Origin: Bidens hawaiensis
Lineage: Eukaryota; Streptophyta; Magnoliopsida; Asterales; Asteraceae
Reading direction: 5' to 3'
NCBI GenBank assembly: GCA_021521415.1
Contig: JAIQDT010001660.1
Coordinates: 359,840 to 423,839, forward strand
DNA: 64,000 bases
Shown: in pieces, positions 33,041 to 45,492 of the stretch
Layout of the letters: each line of letters begins with the position of its first letter
Position numbering within the stretch: the first letter of the stretch is position 1
The notes under the pieces: model-generated
Database searches by the model: none
What the model saw: the letters and a program-made list of their open reading frames with translations, nothing else
What the model was told of the DNA's origin: nothing
Translations under genes and position numbers: made by a program

Positions 33041-34190
33041 AGTTATATTATATGAAATTAGTTTTCATGTACTTAAATCTCTATATATGTGTGTTATCTT
33101 CACAAGGCTTGAACATCTAGAACTTGAAACATTTGACAACTCAGTCTGAATATAAACATGAGTGGAGTATTCTTCCAATACTTAATTTTGAAGTGTGAAA
33201 GACTAAAATAAATATTGATAATCAAATATCCAGTCGAGGCCCTTTCCCACAGGTGGTATTGTTTAACGTTCGCAATCCATATGCTAAAGAAATTTAACAT
33301 TGAATAAAGTTCGGCCCAACCAGACGTATCCATAGGTCGATTTTATACCAAAACTTTCGTTTGAAATTGCTTCTTTACCATATATGAATTGAATAAGACG
33401 ATCGAAAACTCTAGATATCCTTTTTTTTTGTTCAAATGATTCGATATATAATATTTGCAAAATCCACTTAATATGAGAAAAAAAGGTGTCAAACAATGAG
33501 TTAGTCGTGATCAATAATATAGTTGACAATGCCTCAAACTATACATGGCATGTGCGAAATTCCATTAACCACGAGTATTGAGAGGCCAAAACATGAAACT
33601 AATTATTCTCAAGACAGTTTATGATAACTAAAGAGGGCAACTGAACAAAAGGTTCATACAACAAAATTCTGATAAATTGATACTCAATAAAAATACTAAA
33701 GAACTAAATAACCATGTAACCCTTTGTTGTATGCTCACGCAAGTTAAGCTTTCACCTACGCATCCAAATATTTTTCCTTTAAAAATATTAATCGAACTCT
33801 CTATTAAAGAAAAAAAAACCATTACAATTCACCAAAAGGCCAAAACTATTAAGCTACATAAATATGATTGTTGATGCCGCATTGCTGAATCATGAACTGA
33901 TAAGTTACATTTATTTTAAAAGGAGGTAGTAAGGGTAAGACACTTAAAATGGTTCTTTTACGATGTTGGTTTAAGTCAGGTGAAGCAAGTAACAAAAGAA
34001 ATAAATAGAGAGAGAGGAAAGTTAGTTTTTAAGTTTGACCTATTAAAGATAGTAATAATAATAAGATATCAATAATCAAGCATCCAAACAAACGAATCAT
34101 CAAGTTATTGTAGAAACAGGTAGTAAGTGTGAGATAGTAAAAATGGTTTATTTAGGCAACTGTGTATATTAAAATGGAAAGAAAGTGACA
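33041..34190. other. Intergenic or decayed coding DNA of unknown origin
   Basis: Overlapping minus-strand open frames at 33100-33333 and 33284-33529 and the region before the open frame at 34191 might be remains of one gene, but I recognise no domain. Otherwise the stretch is AT-rich with no defined element. Confidence 0.3.
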
Positions 34191-34397
34191 TCATATAGCC
34201 GGTGCAACAACGGTTTCCAAGTACACAACACCTACACCGCCATGAAGTGAGTTGACACTGTGGAAATATTCAAGGGGCCTCATATCAGTAGCAATTTCAT
34301 AAAGTGTCCGTGAGTTACTCATGACAAACCACTTCCCATTTGTCATGTAGTGTGTAATTGAGCACCATAAACGCTCTAGTATAGGAGGGATGGGAGG
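34191..34397 (-). CDS. Short coding-like segment, unknown protein
   Basis: An uninterrupted minus-strand frame runs from about 34397 to a stop at 34191-34193. It encodes PPIPPILERLWCSITHYM, GKWFVMSNSRTLYEIATDM, RPLEYFHSVNSLHGGVG and VVYLETVVAPAI. The amino-acid composition looks like a real globular protein rather than a random frame. It carries no motif I can name. Its upstream side is cut by AT-rich TE-like sequence (GGTTCGGTTAAATAAG), so it is probably the last exon or a fragment of a broken gene. Alternatives are chance or a captured piece inside a transposon. Confidence 0.3.
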   Translation of the reverse strand, partial: PPIPPILERLWCSITHYMTNGKWFVMSNSRTLYEIATDMRPLEYFHSVNSLHGGVGVVYLETVVAPAI

Positions 34398-36730
34398 TTC
34401 GCTTTGTTTAATTATGTTACGGTTCGGTTAAATAAGTTATTTTGGTTAACGGTTCGGTTCGATTAAGTCGGATAATTTGGTTACGGTGTGGTTGACTTGA
34501 TTATTTGCTCAACAGTGTGATTTATGTTTATGCAGATGTGCTCAGCTTCATTTTAACTTCATTTTATCGGAGCAAATTACGGGCCGGAAAGCGATTTGAT
34601 TGTTCTTGTATGTGTTTGTTCATTAATTTCATAAACAAACACGTTACCGGACGGCCACGAACACAATTGAATGAATGCGACCTATGCTTATGTTCGCTAA
34701 TTTAATTAATCAAATAGTGCAGTGAGGGAGTAGGGTCACTAGATCTCTGTTTATTGTAACTAATGAAGCTGTAATTTTTGTGTATTTACTCATTTTATGG
34801 TGTCATGCGATATGTTTACATTTACGTTGTAGTAGAACATGCAAGTGAAAAGATGCATGTGTCAAGTAAAAACTTTTAGAAATTTATAACCGAATCATAA
34901 CCGTCATAACTATTAACCGATTTTAACCAATAACCGACAAAACCAGTCGATCGGTTTAATGAATTTTCAAAAACCGGCAAATACGGGCTGGCTTTGGTTA
35001 AAGATAAATCAAAACCTGTCATAACCGAACCGGCCCATTTAAATTTCACCAAACATATTGTCGGATAGACCATTTTGATGTTTTCAATGCAATTTTTATT
35101 ATTGAATTAATGTTATATCATTGTTGAGTTATATAATGCCATTTTTTTATAAATATTTGGTAGCTTAGGTTTTGTAAAATATTTAAGTAAACATAATTTA
35201 CTATATACATCAATTTGTTACTTATAAAAATATCAAAATATGTAGTAACATTTAACTTTTTCCTTGGATAAGGTTGCTATGAAATTTCTTATCTTTTAAC
35301 TATATGGAACATAATTTGCTATAGTAAAAGGCGCTACCATAATAAGCCGAACTCGTACCTACTGGACACCTATTCGTCCTCACCGTAATGCACGGGCTCT
35401 TTCACTCTATTATACAACTAGGTTATTAACTCGTATATTACACGGGTGGAAATTAGTAAAATCGTCAAATAAACATATATGTTTATTTCTTTAAAGATAT
35501 ATAAAAATTTGTATTAATATGAACAGATAAATTTACATATATACAAGTAAAATCAGTTTCTAAGTAATAATAATTTTGAAGGAATGATAATTTATATTAT
35601 TAATATAACTAATAGTAAAATCAGATCTTATTACACTATAAATAATGTATTTCATAAATAGTTAATGAAAAAGAAAAGTGGTTTAGAATTTGAAAATAAT
35701 ACTAATACAATATAAAAGAAACAAGTCGTCATCTTCATTCAAACCATATAACTTATCCCAAACCGAATGATCAAAATTTGATTTTTTTCGTGCCATACTA
35801 TTGGAAAAAAATAAACTTATGGTTTTGATTCTTAATAAAGAGACAGGAAAATGGATGGTTTAAATACCTTGACTAATACATAATTCGAATAACGACGGCG
35901 AGAGGGGGGGGGGAGCTAAATACAAAATAGAAAACGGTTGGGTGAAGGGAAGCATTTGTCAATTGGGGTGTGTGTTCGAAAAAAAGGATAAGTCGGTATT
36001 TAAAAGGGTCTAAATAAAACATGTGTTTTAAGACTAATAATAACAATTATTAATCAGTTTCATAAGATAGTCAAAACTTTTTATGGTGAACCAGCAATTT
36101 AGTTCATTCCAATTTAAATTTAAATGAAAGCAATAATTATTATAACTATTCCTACAATTCAACTTTCTTTAATTATCTATAAATCGTAAATGCCTTATGT
36201 TTTAACTTTACTTGAATTTTCATTTAGTGATATAAATCACTTACTCTATAACAATCATCCAATATTATGAATAAGTTTCACAATACAAAAATTATTGAAT
36301 TTAACATAATTAAATTGTTAAATTTAAAAAACACATTTTCTAATTATTAGCTTGTTTTTAACCATTTATTAGGATTTGAAAAAAATCATGATTTAAACCG
36401 TTATTAACAATCTATATATTATATTATTACTTCATAAGCACAAGTTTAAATAGCTCTCATAAAAAAATATTAAGTTTACAAAATTTGAAAAACAGTTTCA
36501 CTATCTAAATACTCGTATAAAAACATTAAATTTTAGGGTATTCCAAAAGTCGGAACGGGTCGGGGTTCGGGTTCAAAAATTAACGAATGTCATGCTTTAC
36601 AAAATCATACAATAAGAACACGAATTATCAATTATCTCATATAACTAACAAATGGCTCATGAAATATTTGGATTAAATAGGTCATGGGTTATAAGATATA
36701 GTAAATGGGTGCATTCAATAGAAGGTTTTT
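34398..36730. other. AT-rich intergenic DNA with TE fragments
   Basis: 34420-34500 and 34890-35045 contain AACCG/CGGTT-rich fragments resembling the hAT interiors seen elsewhere. At 35380-35450 two Helitron-like ends abut a shared CTAG: CACCGTAATGCACGGG...CAACTAG and, inverted, AACTAGGTTATTAACTCG...ACACGGG. A G-run lies at about 35905-35914. No genes are seen. Confidence 0.4.
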
Positions 36731-37510
36731 TTTTTTTAATTTAATATAGAATTATTTTAATAGTAAAAAATTTTAAGGTTGCAAGTTGTTTATGAAAAAT
36801 AGTCAAGTTAACAAAAAGGTCTTGCTTTAATATAATATTTTTAATTTAATGTAGAATTATTTTAATAGTAAGAAATTTTAAGGTTGTAAGTTATATATGA
36901 AAAATAGTTAAGTTAACCAATAGGAAAGGGCCATATGTCCAAAAAGGGTCTTACTTTAATATATAATTTAGATTGTTCATAAAAAAGTATTAAAATAAAT
37001 AAATGATGTTTTAAAGATCCATCTTGACTATAGTAATGCATTTTAAGATAGTTAATGCATTGACTATGATTTAAAGATAGTTAATATATTTACTATGATT
37101 TAAAAATATGTATAATTGTCATATGATATAAGTTGGCATTCAATATGCATTTAGAATTATTTAAATGTGAATAAAATCTATGAAAGCTTGATATTTTATT
37201 TTATTTTTGAATTATTTAATTGTGAAGAAAATCAAAGAAGTGCTTGTTATATATGAAAGCAATAGGGTTGGACAAATAAGAAAATGCCATATGTCCAAAA
37301 ACACAATTGCTTTAATAGCATAGTTAGATTATATTAGATTAGATTAGGTTAGGTTAGGTTAGGTTAGATTAGATTAGATTTTCTTTTTGAATTGTTTCAT
37401 TATGAAGAAAATCAAAGAAGTGCTTGTTATATATGGAAGTAATAGGGTTGGACCAATAAGAAGATGTCATGTGTCCAAAAACTCTATTGCTTTAATAGTA
37501 TAGTTAGATG
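36730..37510. repeat. Cluster of related direct repeats around a pentanucleotide microsatellite
   Basis: Two copies (about 36739-36840 and 36841-36960) share TAGAATTATTTTAATAGTAA and TTTTAAGGTTG. Two further copies (about 37204-37330 and 37385-37510) share GAAGAAAATCAAAGAAGTGC, TTGTTATATATG and ATATGTCCAAAAA-like motifs. Between the latter pair, 37330-37380 is an AGATT/AGGTT pentamer tract. Origin unknown; non-coding. Confidence 0.65.
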
Positions 37511-39200
37511 CAAAACATGTTTTTATGATAAATGTTATTATAGTCATATACATTTTTCTTTGCAGTTAGACATGATTAGTGTCTTAAAATTACATTTTTG
37601 GTCATTCAGAAAATTTGGATTTCTTTCCATACGTACAATTCATGTACATATATAATGAACCGTTAACTTGATGTAGGGCAAAATAATTGATGGAATTAAC
37701 GTACTACACATACACGCCATACACACTACCACGACTCTTTTTTGATGGGCGGAATAAAATGTTTAAAACCAGTATTGGGTTTATTAGCAATACACAAGAA
37801 AACACAATGTATAATGTTAATGTCTTAGTGGTTAATATATTACATATTTAATTTAATTATATCAAAATTTTATAAAAATTACTTAATTAATGAGTTAAAC
37901 AAATGAATATAAGTATTATTCTAAAACACTCAAATAAAATAAAAAGGAAATTCAACTTTGAATTTTTAATAAAAACATTAAAATAAATGTGGATTTTCTA
38001 ATCTATTCTATTTATTGATTAAAGTGAAGATTGATCAGTATGGTAACTTAAAGCTATTGTGGTCGCTGTGGTTTATAATTTTAGTTCAATGAGTGTGTAC
38101 ATTACATCTGACAGATTTCTTATTCTTTTTATCATAAACCATACTGAGTACAACCAAAACGAACCAAACTCCCTACCTACCAAACCCGTTGCGTCCCTAC
38201 CGCAATATGTGGGCTTTTGTGAAACATAAAAGTTTCTATGGTGATTTTAAAATTTATAGCAGGTCCATTTGGATATTTAAAAAACAAATAAAAATTTGGA
38301 TATCAAATATTATACTTTTAACCTTTACAATAATTTTTTTTTTAAATTGCTTTTTTAGCCTGGGAAAGTAAGTCTGATCTGCTTGTGAGGAAAATTTTGT
38401 ATTTTGGTATGGTATGCATGTGTGTTCAAAGTTACACCACAAATGCTAACTTGTTGGCAAAGAGGTCCTTTAACTGGCATGGTATAACCAGCTATGTTTA
38501 ATATCATAGTTGCTAATTTCCAACAAGAATAGCTGATTAATAATATTCAAGTTTTGGTATTGAGAGGGACAAACTTTTGTTCAAGTTGTTAAGAAGGACC
38601 TCAGACCTTGTAAAAATTATGTGAACCACCTTTTGAGTCCACTAACATCTTTATGAAGATTGCATATGATAGTGTTTATGATGCTTTTTCTATTTTTCTC
38701 ACCAACCCTATGAAAGTTGTAAAGTTGAAAACATGCCAAGAATTACCAAATCTTCTAGGACTGCTATACATTACTACTTTGAGTACTTGTAATGTCTGAT
38801 GCCATTATTCTTTTTATTTTTAAATCAAATTCCTTAATTTAAGTAGGTAAATCATTGCTGATGTTGGGCTTTGTGAATTTTAATCAACATAAAGGATTGA
38901 ATGACTATTAATTGATGAATAGTTAGAGTTGAAATTTATCTAGGAGATGAAAGATATACTCAAATTAAAGAGAGCAGGGTGTCGGTTAACGAATGGTAAA
39001 AAGGGTAAAGAGGCGGGCATACGTGAGTTGGTTGTACACTTGCATACTTGCGTATGCATATATTATTGGATCGATGATGTTATAAAATAACTGGTACTTA
39101 ACTTGCAGAAACAAAAAGTTTTTGTTTGGTTCCTTACAAACTAACAAGCAACAATATTAACAAATATTTCACAAAACAATATATATGCACCCGTTAATAA
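37511..39200. other. Intergenic DNA, nothing recognised
   Basis: AT-rich. A weak Helitron-like motif (CCCTACCGCAATATGTGGGC) lies at about 38194-38215. No gene is supported. Confidence 0.4.
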
Positions 39201-39209
39201 TTTAGCGGG

Positions 39210-39375
39210 CACTCCCCCCCCCCCCAACCCCACCCCAAAAGCACCAAACAAACCAAATGCACATGCAGAAACACGCTCACACTGATAACCCATTACTCAC
39301 CCTGCCACACACTACAAACCAATACGAAAAGATAACTTGAGCGAACCCACAGCATCGTGCGGGCACTTTTGCTAG
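39210..39375 (+). mobile_element. Helitron 3' end on the plus strand, with a poly-C tract
   Basis: ACCCACAGCATCGTGCGGGC (a partly decayed hairpin) is followed by ACTTTTG and CTAG at 39372-39375. Upstream sequence (GATAACTTGAGCGAACCC, CATTACTCACCCTGCCACACAC) is the inverted counterpart of the subterminal region at 32840-33000. The base after CTAG is A, not the expected T. A C-run lies at about 39213-39225. Confidence 0.5.
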
Positions 39376-42300
39376 AAGGAGTTATCTTTTCAGAGATTTC
39401 TGCGAACAGTAATTTATTATATGATTTTGAAAAGACGCCAAAGCAAGTCGCTAAGATGCAAAGATCCGGTTATAAAAATGCACAAGAAGGTCATGAAACC
39501 ATGCGTTATCTTTTGGTGTTGTCCAATTTCATCATTTAACATTCATATATGCTTACACGCACACTGAGGCGGGATACACATTAAACCACAAAATGGGTCG
39601 ACTATTCACTGTATGTTTGGATGCTTAGAAAGTTCAACATGATAAACTTTATTGATAAATACATCCAAATATGTAAATTTGCTTTAAGTGTTTATATAAA
39701 ATTGATCTAGAATTGGATACGTACTTGTCTCATTCAGTACTGAAGTCAGTCTACATGTAAGTAAAGTAAACGAGTAAAATAAGAATTCACAACAAAGCAC
39801 GCCTTTTTCATGGGTTATTTATACATCAGTCACATGACTAATCAATATAGCCAAAATTTACCGATACATAAGCTCACATCATCATCACTTTTCACCCATA
39901 AATCACACACAAATTTAAATCAATCAAATAAGGAACCAAAGCCATGCTATAATCAAATCATCACATCCTTCTGCCGTATGGTTTGTTGGAATTTTTTGTG
40001 CGGATGCTTATTAAAATATTGGTGTATGCGTATATATTGGATACATTCAATATTTGTTAATAAATTAGGTTTATGTTTTTTTTTTAATTTTTAATCAATA
40101 TAAAAGATTGAATATGTTAATTGGTAAGTAGTAAGACTTGAAATTTAAACCAGAGATAAAAAAATGCTCAAATTAAAGCCACGAAACTTTTTAAGTTGAT
40201 ATATGGCTTAGATGCATGACCCTTAATGGAATTTGACAGACAATATGGTTTTGGCAATCTGAATAGTACAAACAGTACCTGCACATGTAGGTATGTTAAT
40301 GTTTATACCTGTGATATAAAGTACTTTTCAGAATGCTTAAACTCACAATCTTTTATAGGGCTTAGTTTGGGTATTTGGTCGTTTAAATTTAGATTGTAGG
40401 TCACATCACATGTACAACTCAAAATACATTTTCAGCCTTAACCAATTTACACAAAATTAATTGCATCTAGGTTTATGATAGCTAGAAATAAATTTGGATC
40501 TCTTTAAATCTATCAATTTCCACAAATAAATTCGATCAATTCCTGATAAGCATCTGAGTATAAGTCGGCGTTTGCATTTTGATAACTTTTACTATGTGAC
40601 TATTTCTTGCAAACCGCTTTTTTTATAGATATCATGTATCATTTACACCATAACATAATAAAAAATAATATATATATATATAGCAACAGAATCTAAAAAT
40701 TTTAAAGTTTTCAACATTAAAATCAAATCATTCAACAACGAAGAAAGAATGGTTACATAAATAACGCCTACCTATTCATATATATGAAACCCAATATTAA
40801 AATGTACAATAGTTACAAATATGTAGCAAAAAGGAAACAAAAAGTGTAATAATCATCAACCTCTTGTCAATATCATAGCTCAATTTCGGTAATTCCATGA
40901 CGTTCAGTCAATTTTTCTCCAACAATCATTTCAAGTTCTTCCAACGGAATAAAAACTGGTTTTCACCTGAACTTGTAGCCCTCACTTATTGTAAAACAAC
41001 ATAATATTCTATATAATGAAATGGTTTACTCGCTAAGCTGCTACTTTATAGACATGCCTGGTGTTGCTTGTTCAAATACTCCGTCTGCAAAGAGGATGAT
41101 TGGCTTATTAAAATCAAACGGTGACATTAAAAAATCACCTCCTCCATTCCCATTAAAAGATTTAAAAAATGACGAATTACCTTATAAATTCAATTAAAAT
41201 AATAGGTCTAAATGTCTAATCCGTAAAAAAATAAAATAAGTCAAAATACTAAATAACGCGTTGTTGCTGGTTCGCACAAATTATCTCCTCGTGTTGGTTT
41301 GTGGTGTTTGGTGTGGTGTGTAATGGGTTACCAGTGCGAGCACACTGTCGCATGTGCATATAGTTTGTTAGATGTTATTTATTGGTGCGGGGGTGCTTAT
41401 TAAATTATCGACTTATTGAATGTGTGTTTGCATTGATTCAACGGGTTACCAGTGCGAGTACACTGTCACATGTGCATATGGTTTGTTGGATGTTATTTTT
41501 GGCTATAGCAAAATTTATTTAGGCTATAGTTTTAATACACAAAAAATGGTGTACATTATTTGGTTTATCACCAACCAAATATTGGCCCGGAAACCATTAC
41601 TGGTCTGGTTGAGTACTACTTAGCCGCTATAATTGGTTGGTCAGTTATTGGTCGGACAGTTGAACTGAGAACTGGACCGGTGATTAGACCGGTTTTCAAA
41701 ATTCATTTGTTTATTCTTTCCAAAATCTTATATTTTAATAATTGATTTACTATGAACTCTATAAACTGGTTATTTTTGATTCCATGTTTTGTTAACATTG
41801 CAAATATATTTAAAGGAAAAAAAGTGTTGCATATATTTAAAACATAAATGAATTTTCACGAACATAAATGAACGTTCACGAACATAAATGAACGAACGAG
41901 CCATGCGTTTATGTTCGTTCGTTTATTAAATAAATAAGCATAAATGAACTTACCACCGTGTAATTCAATAAACATTTTTTTGTTTACGTCCATTTATGTT
42001 TGTCATAGTTCATCCGTTTACATCCGCTTACGTTCGTTTATATATTCATTCAAAATATTTATGCTCGTTACAGTTTACACTAATTATATGAAATAAAGTA
42101 TCACATCAAAAGATAATTATTTGGTATCATAAGCTTTGCATGCCTGAATGATGGCGTCGAAATTGGCTTCCCACCATGCATCATCCTAGTCTCTTCATTA
42201 CTTGGGCAGGTTGGTATGATGGTTACGGGTCGGGGTGGTGCGTCAATACATGCAATGCTACTGACTTCTTTGTTAGTTTTGTTGCTGGTGGGTGTGTGTT

Positions 42301-42690
42301 GCTGAGAACCAATAATGTTATTTTTGTTAATAAAAGCAAACCATAATTCGTAGTAAAATCATACGAGTAGTGAAATATGTTGTGGGTGCACCCGAGATTG
42401 GTCCTTTTGGACATTTTCTTGTTGAATCCTTTGTTGGAGGAGAGCCCATGTTTGTGTTGCTTGGAGGCGTATGAATTTTCTTTTTCTTATAGTGCTTGGT
42501 GTGGGATTTGTTTTTTCATTCGCACCTTGTTAAATACGTGAATCAAAATGGTATGTGTACATATTTAAGATGAACGTGTCTAGTGCAGCTTTGTACTTAC
42601 TATTTTCTGAGAGCTCGGAATCAGCCACATCCCTTTCCTTAAATGTAGTTTTAGTAACGTGATACATAGAAGTAAGTCGTAGTCGAAGAG
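39376..42690. other. Intergenic DNA with scattered element fragments
   Basis: 41270-41510 carries two Helitron-family subterminal copies (ACCAGTGCGAGCACACTGTC and ACCAGTGCGAGTACACTGTC). 41560-41700 is ACCGG/CCGGT-rich. 41850-42060 is TTCGTT/GAACG-rich, like the insert in the IVD intron. A minus-strand open run at about 40870-40975 (PLEELEMIVGEKLTERHGI) is coding-like but unrecognised. Confidence 0.4.
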
Positions 42691-42975
42691 CATCTTGCAT
42701 ATAAAATTTAAAAAAAAAATCTTCAAAGACAACAGGTATGACAATTAACTAATACAATATCAAGTTAATCTTGCATTTAAATAGATATTTCAGTAGGTTA
42801 AATTCTTGAAGTATGTTTATTCCAGTCTCAATTCTTTTCAAGCATATATATATTTGACCTAATCAAATTAAACATGACATATATATTCACCTTGCATATA
42901 AAATTTAAAAAAAAATTCTTCAAAGACAACAGGTATGACAATTAACTAATACAATATCAAATTAATTTTGCATTG
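42690..42975. repeat. Spaced direct duplication, about 85 bp
   Basis: TTGCATATAAAATTTAAAAA...CTTCAAAGACAACAGGTATG and the following bases occur at about 42694-42778 and again at about 42892-42975 with very few differences. About 115 bp lie between. No coding sequence or TE ends recognised. Confidence 0.8.
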
Positions 42976-43039
42976 GAAATTTTAGTTAAGAGATTAGTTT
43001 TATGGGATGTATAGTGATGCTTTAAAGATAGAGGGTCAT

Positions 43040-43465
43040 ATACACTAGGGGCAACAATTGTTGACATGATTCGAAACACAACCTAAACATGACACGAAGA
43101 AAAATATTTTGGGTTGACTAACAATACTCGTTTAAAAAACGGATCAGGTTCGGGTCAACTAACACAACCCGTTTAGTCGGATTGACCCATATAAAAACGG
43201 GTTGACTCGTTAAATTTGTAACAGTTTTCAAAAAAATATTCATATTACTTATTTACTTTACCAACTATAAATTATATCAATTTTGTTTGTAATCTTTTAT
43301 TTGATAAATGGGTTAAACAGTTCGGGTCAACCCGAATTTGTGTGTGCAGGTTATGGTTAAAATCTTTAACAAGAATAATAATACGGGTTAGGTTCGGGTT
43401 ACATATTTCAACCCGTCAACCCACAGCTCATTAACTCGCCAACCCAACACGTTTAACACCCTTAG
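43040..43465. repeat. TE fragment rich in GGGTTGAC/AACCCG motifs
   Basis: The sequence starts near TAGGGGCAACAATTG and ends near AACACCCTTAG, resembling Ac-like ends, but no TSD supports the borders. Similar GGGTCAA-rich fragments lie at 14330-14420 and 47570-47620. Confidence 0.4.
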
Positions 43466-44250
43466 TATGTATATCTTTATCCTTTGTCTCTCCTTTCTAT
43501 GCTACTAGTTAAATAGTTAGTGGTTAAATTTGTTAATAGAAGAAGGAAAAGGACCATAAAAATGGACATAGAGATAGAAATTGAGAATTGAATGTGGAAG
43601 CTTTTAAAAAATAAACAAAATTTAGAGATTTATGTATTTCTCTATATCTTCATTTCTATATATATAATTTTAACTAAATATTACATTTTCTAAACTTATT
43701 TCTATATTTGTTTAACATTTCTCATCTCATTCTTCATTCATCTCTACTCACTCACAAATACTTGATTTATTATATTTTCTTTTAATTAAACAGTCAAAAA
43801 ATATAAAATTTGATGAAGGTGAAAAAACATGAGAAATCAATAAACTTAAAGATGAGAATGGAGATAGAGATAGTGATGGAGGTTAAAAACATAAGAAATC
43901 TATAAATAATAGAGATGAACATGGAAAATTGGAAATAGAGACTCTATCCCGGCATTCACATTTCTAATCTTAATTCTTATAATTACACTAAAAATTATTT
44001 TTTTTTCTTTTATTTTCAATTAAATAATACTTTTTTAATACATTTATCATTATTTCCCTCACTCGTTTACTTACAACCACTTTAAAAAGATATAAAAATT
44101 TAAACGCTATAGAGTATAAGCAATACATTCTCAAATTTACTGATAAACAATAACATTTTTCTATATACTCCATTTAGAGCCACTTTCTATAATTTATAAA
44201 ACCATGTCACAAAGCTTATGGAATGGGTTACGAATAGATAGAAATAAATA

Positions 44251-44782
44251 GGTTTATTGGATTTTAATAATCCCTATTGACTGATATTGGCCGATAATAA
44301 TCCTTATTCATTTTATCACCACTGGCGGTCCCAAATTTAAAAAAGTTGGCCCCCAATGGTTCGCCGTTAAAAATGACTTAACGACGTTATACTTTTTTCC
44401 GAATTTCAAACTAATGTTTTAAGGTTTTTGATCGGAAGGAGGATACGAGTCGATTGATATAAAACTTAGCTCGAAACGGTGATCCAGACGACTTGATTTT
44501 TGTTAATTGTAAGTTCTAACACCCAAATTGAAGCACTGTTTCGTCGTTTTGGAGCACCGTTTCGAACGAAGTTTTACATCAATCGACTCGTATCCTCCTT
44601 CCGATCAAACTCTAAAATATTAGTTTGAAATTCGGAAGAAAGTATAACGGCGTTAAGCCATTTTTAACAGGGACCATTGGGGGCCAACTTTTTTAAATTT
44701 GAGACCGCTATTGGTGATAAAATGAACAGAAATTATTAATGGCCAATACCAGTCAATAGGGATTATTAAACTTAAATAAACC
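44251..44782. mobile_element. MULE-type foldback MITE, 532 bp, with 9-bp TSD
   Basis: The arms are inverted repeats for over 200 bp: GGTTTATTGGATTTTAATAA at the left versus the complement of TTATTAAACTTAAATAAACC at the right, with shared ATCGGAAGGAGGATACGAGT. The perfect duplication AAATAAATA flanks it at 44242-44250 and 44783-44791. It is non-coding. A diverged half-copy lies at about 50890-51120 (TTTTGATCAGAAGAATGATA, GGTGATCC). Confidence 0.9.
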
Positions 44783-45014
44783 AAATAAATATTACAATGT
44801 GAACGCTATGCCAAGTACGGATTTAAATAATTATAAAGTACTTTTACAAAATCAAATGGTTTTTTATAAAATTATTGATTACCAGTTACCTATCCAAACT
44901 ACCAAAGTAATGACAAGAGACAAGGATTTTGAGGATTTAAAAAGCAAAAAAAATTGGAAAAGAAAAATGTAGAAGATTAAAACACTATTTTATTTTTAAT
45001 AAAAAGAACACAAA

Positions 45015-45492
45015 GAGGGGGTTTAGGATTGAGTTTGAAAAATGCTTATTGATTTATTGGCTTTTTCAAGAAGCCGATAAGCAAAAAAGGTGTTTGATAA
45101 ATGTAAAATGCCCTTTTGTTTTGGCTTTTTGACTGGCTTGAAAAAACACTTTTCCAAAAGCCTCAATTTGGAGCTTTTCAAAAATGTTTTTGGCTTTTTG
45201 ACTGGCTTGAAAAAACACTTTTCTAAAAGCCCCAATTTAAGGCTTTTCAAAAATGTTTTTGGCTTTTTTATTGGATTTTTAGTAATCTACTCACCCTTTA
45301 CCCTTTTTAGTCATTTTATGTAAATAAGCTCAGCCAAACATTTTTTAAAAAATGCTTATGGCTTTTCCTACCACATAAGCTAATCCAAACACTTTTTTAA
45401 AAACTCATTTTCAAAAAGCTAAAAGCCAATAAACATTTAAAAAAAAAAACAAAAAAAAAAAAACACTTTTAGAGTTAATCCCAAACATCCTC
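45015..45492. mobile_element. Foldback MITE with internal 69-bp tandem duplication, upstream of the CRY1 fragment
   Basis: The termini GAGGGGGTTTAGGATTGAG and GTTAATCCCAAACATCCTC match the family at 18186-18415. Inside, a 69-bp unit starting TTGGCTTTTTGACTGGCTTG is repeated at 45121 and 45190, with a partial third copy at 45259. The element ends 490 bp before the CRY1 start codon, so it lies in the former promoter. Confidence 0.75.

Noticed and set aside
37330..37380. TTAGG-like run, considered as an insect-type telomere or contaminant
   Set aside because: Only a few units, mixed with AGATT, embedded in plant repeat DNA; it is a pentamer microsatellite.
45023..45323. Overlapping repeat-containing open frames on both strands
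   Set aside because: They translate a 69-bp tandem duplication inside a foldback MITE, not a gene.
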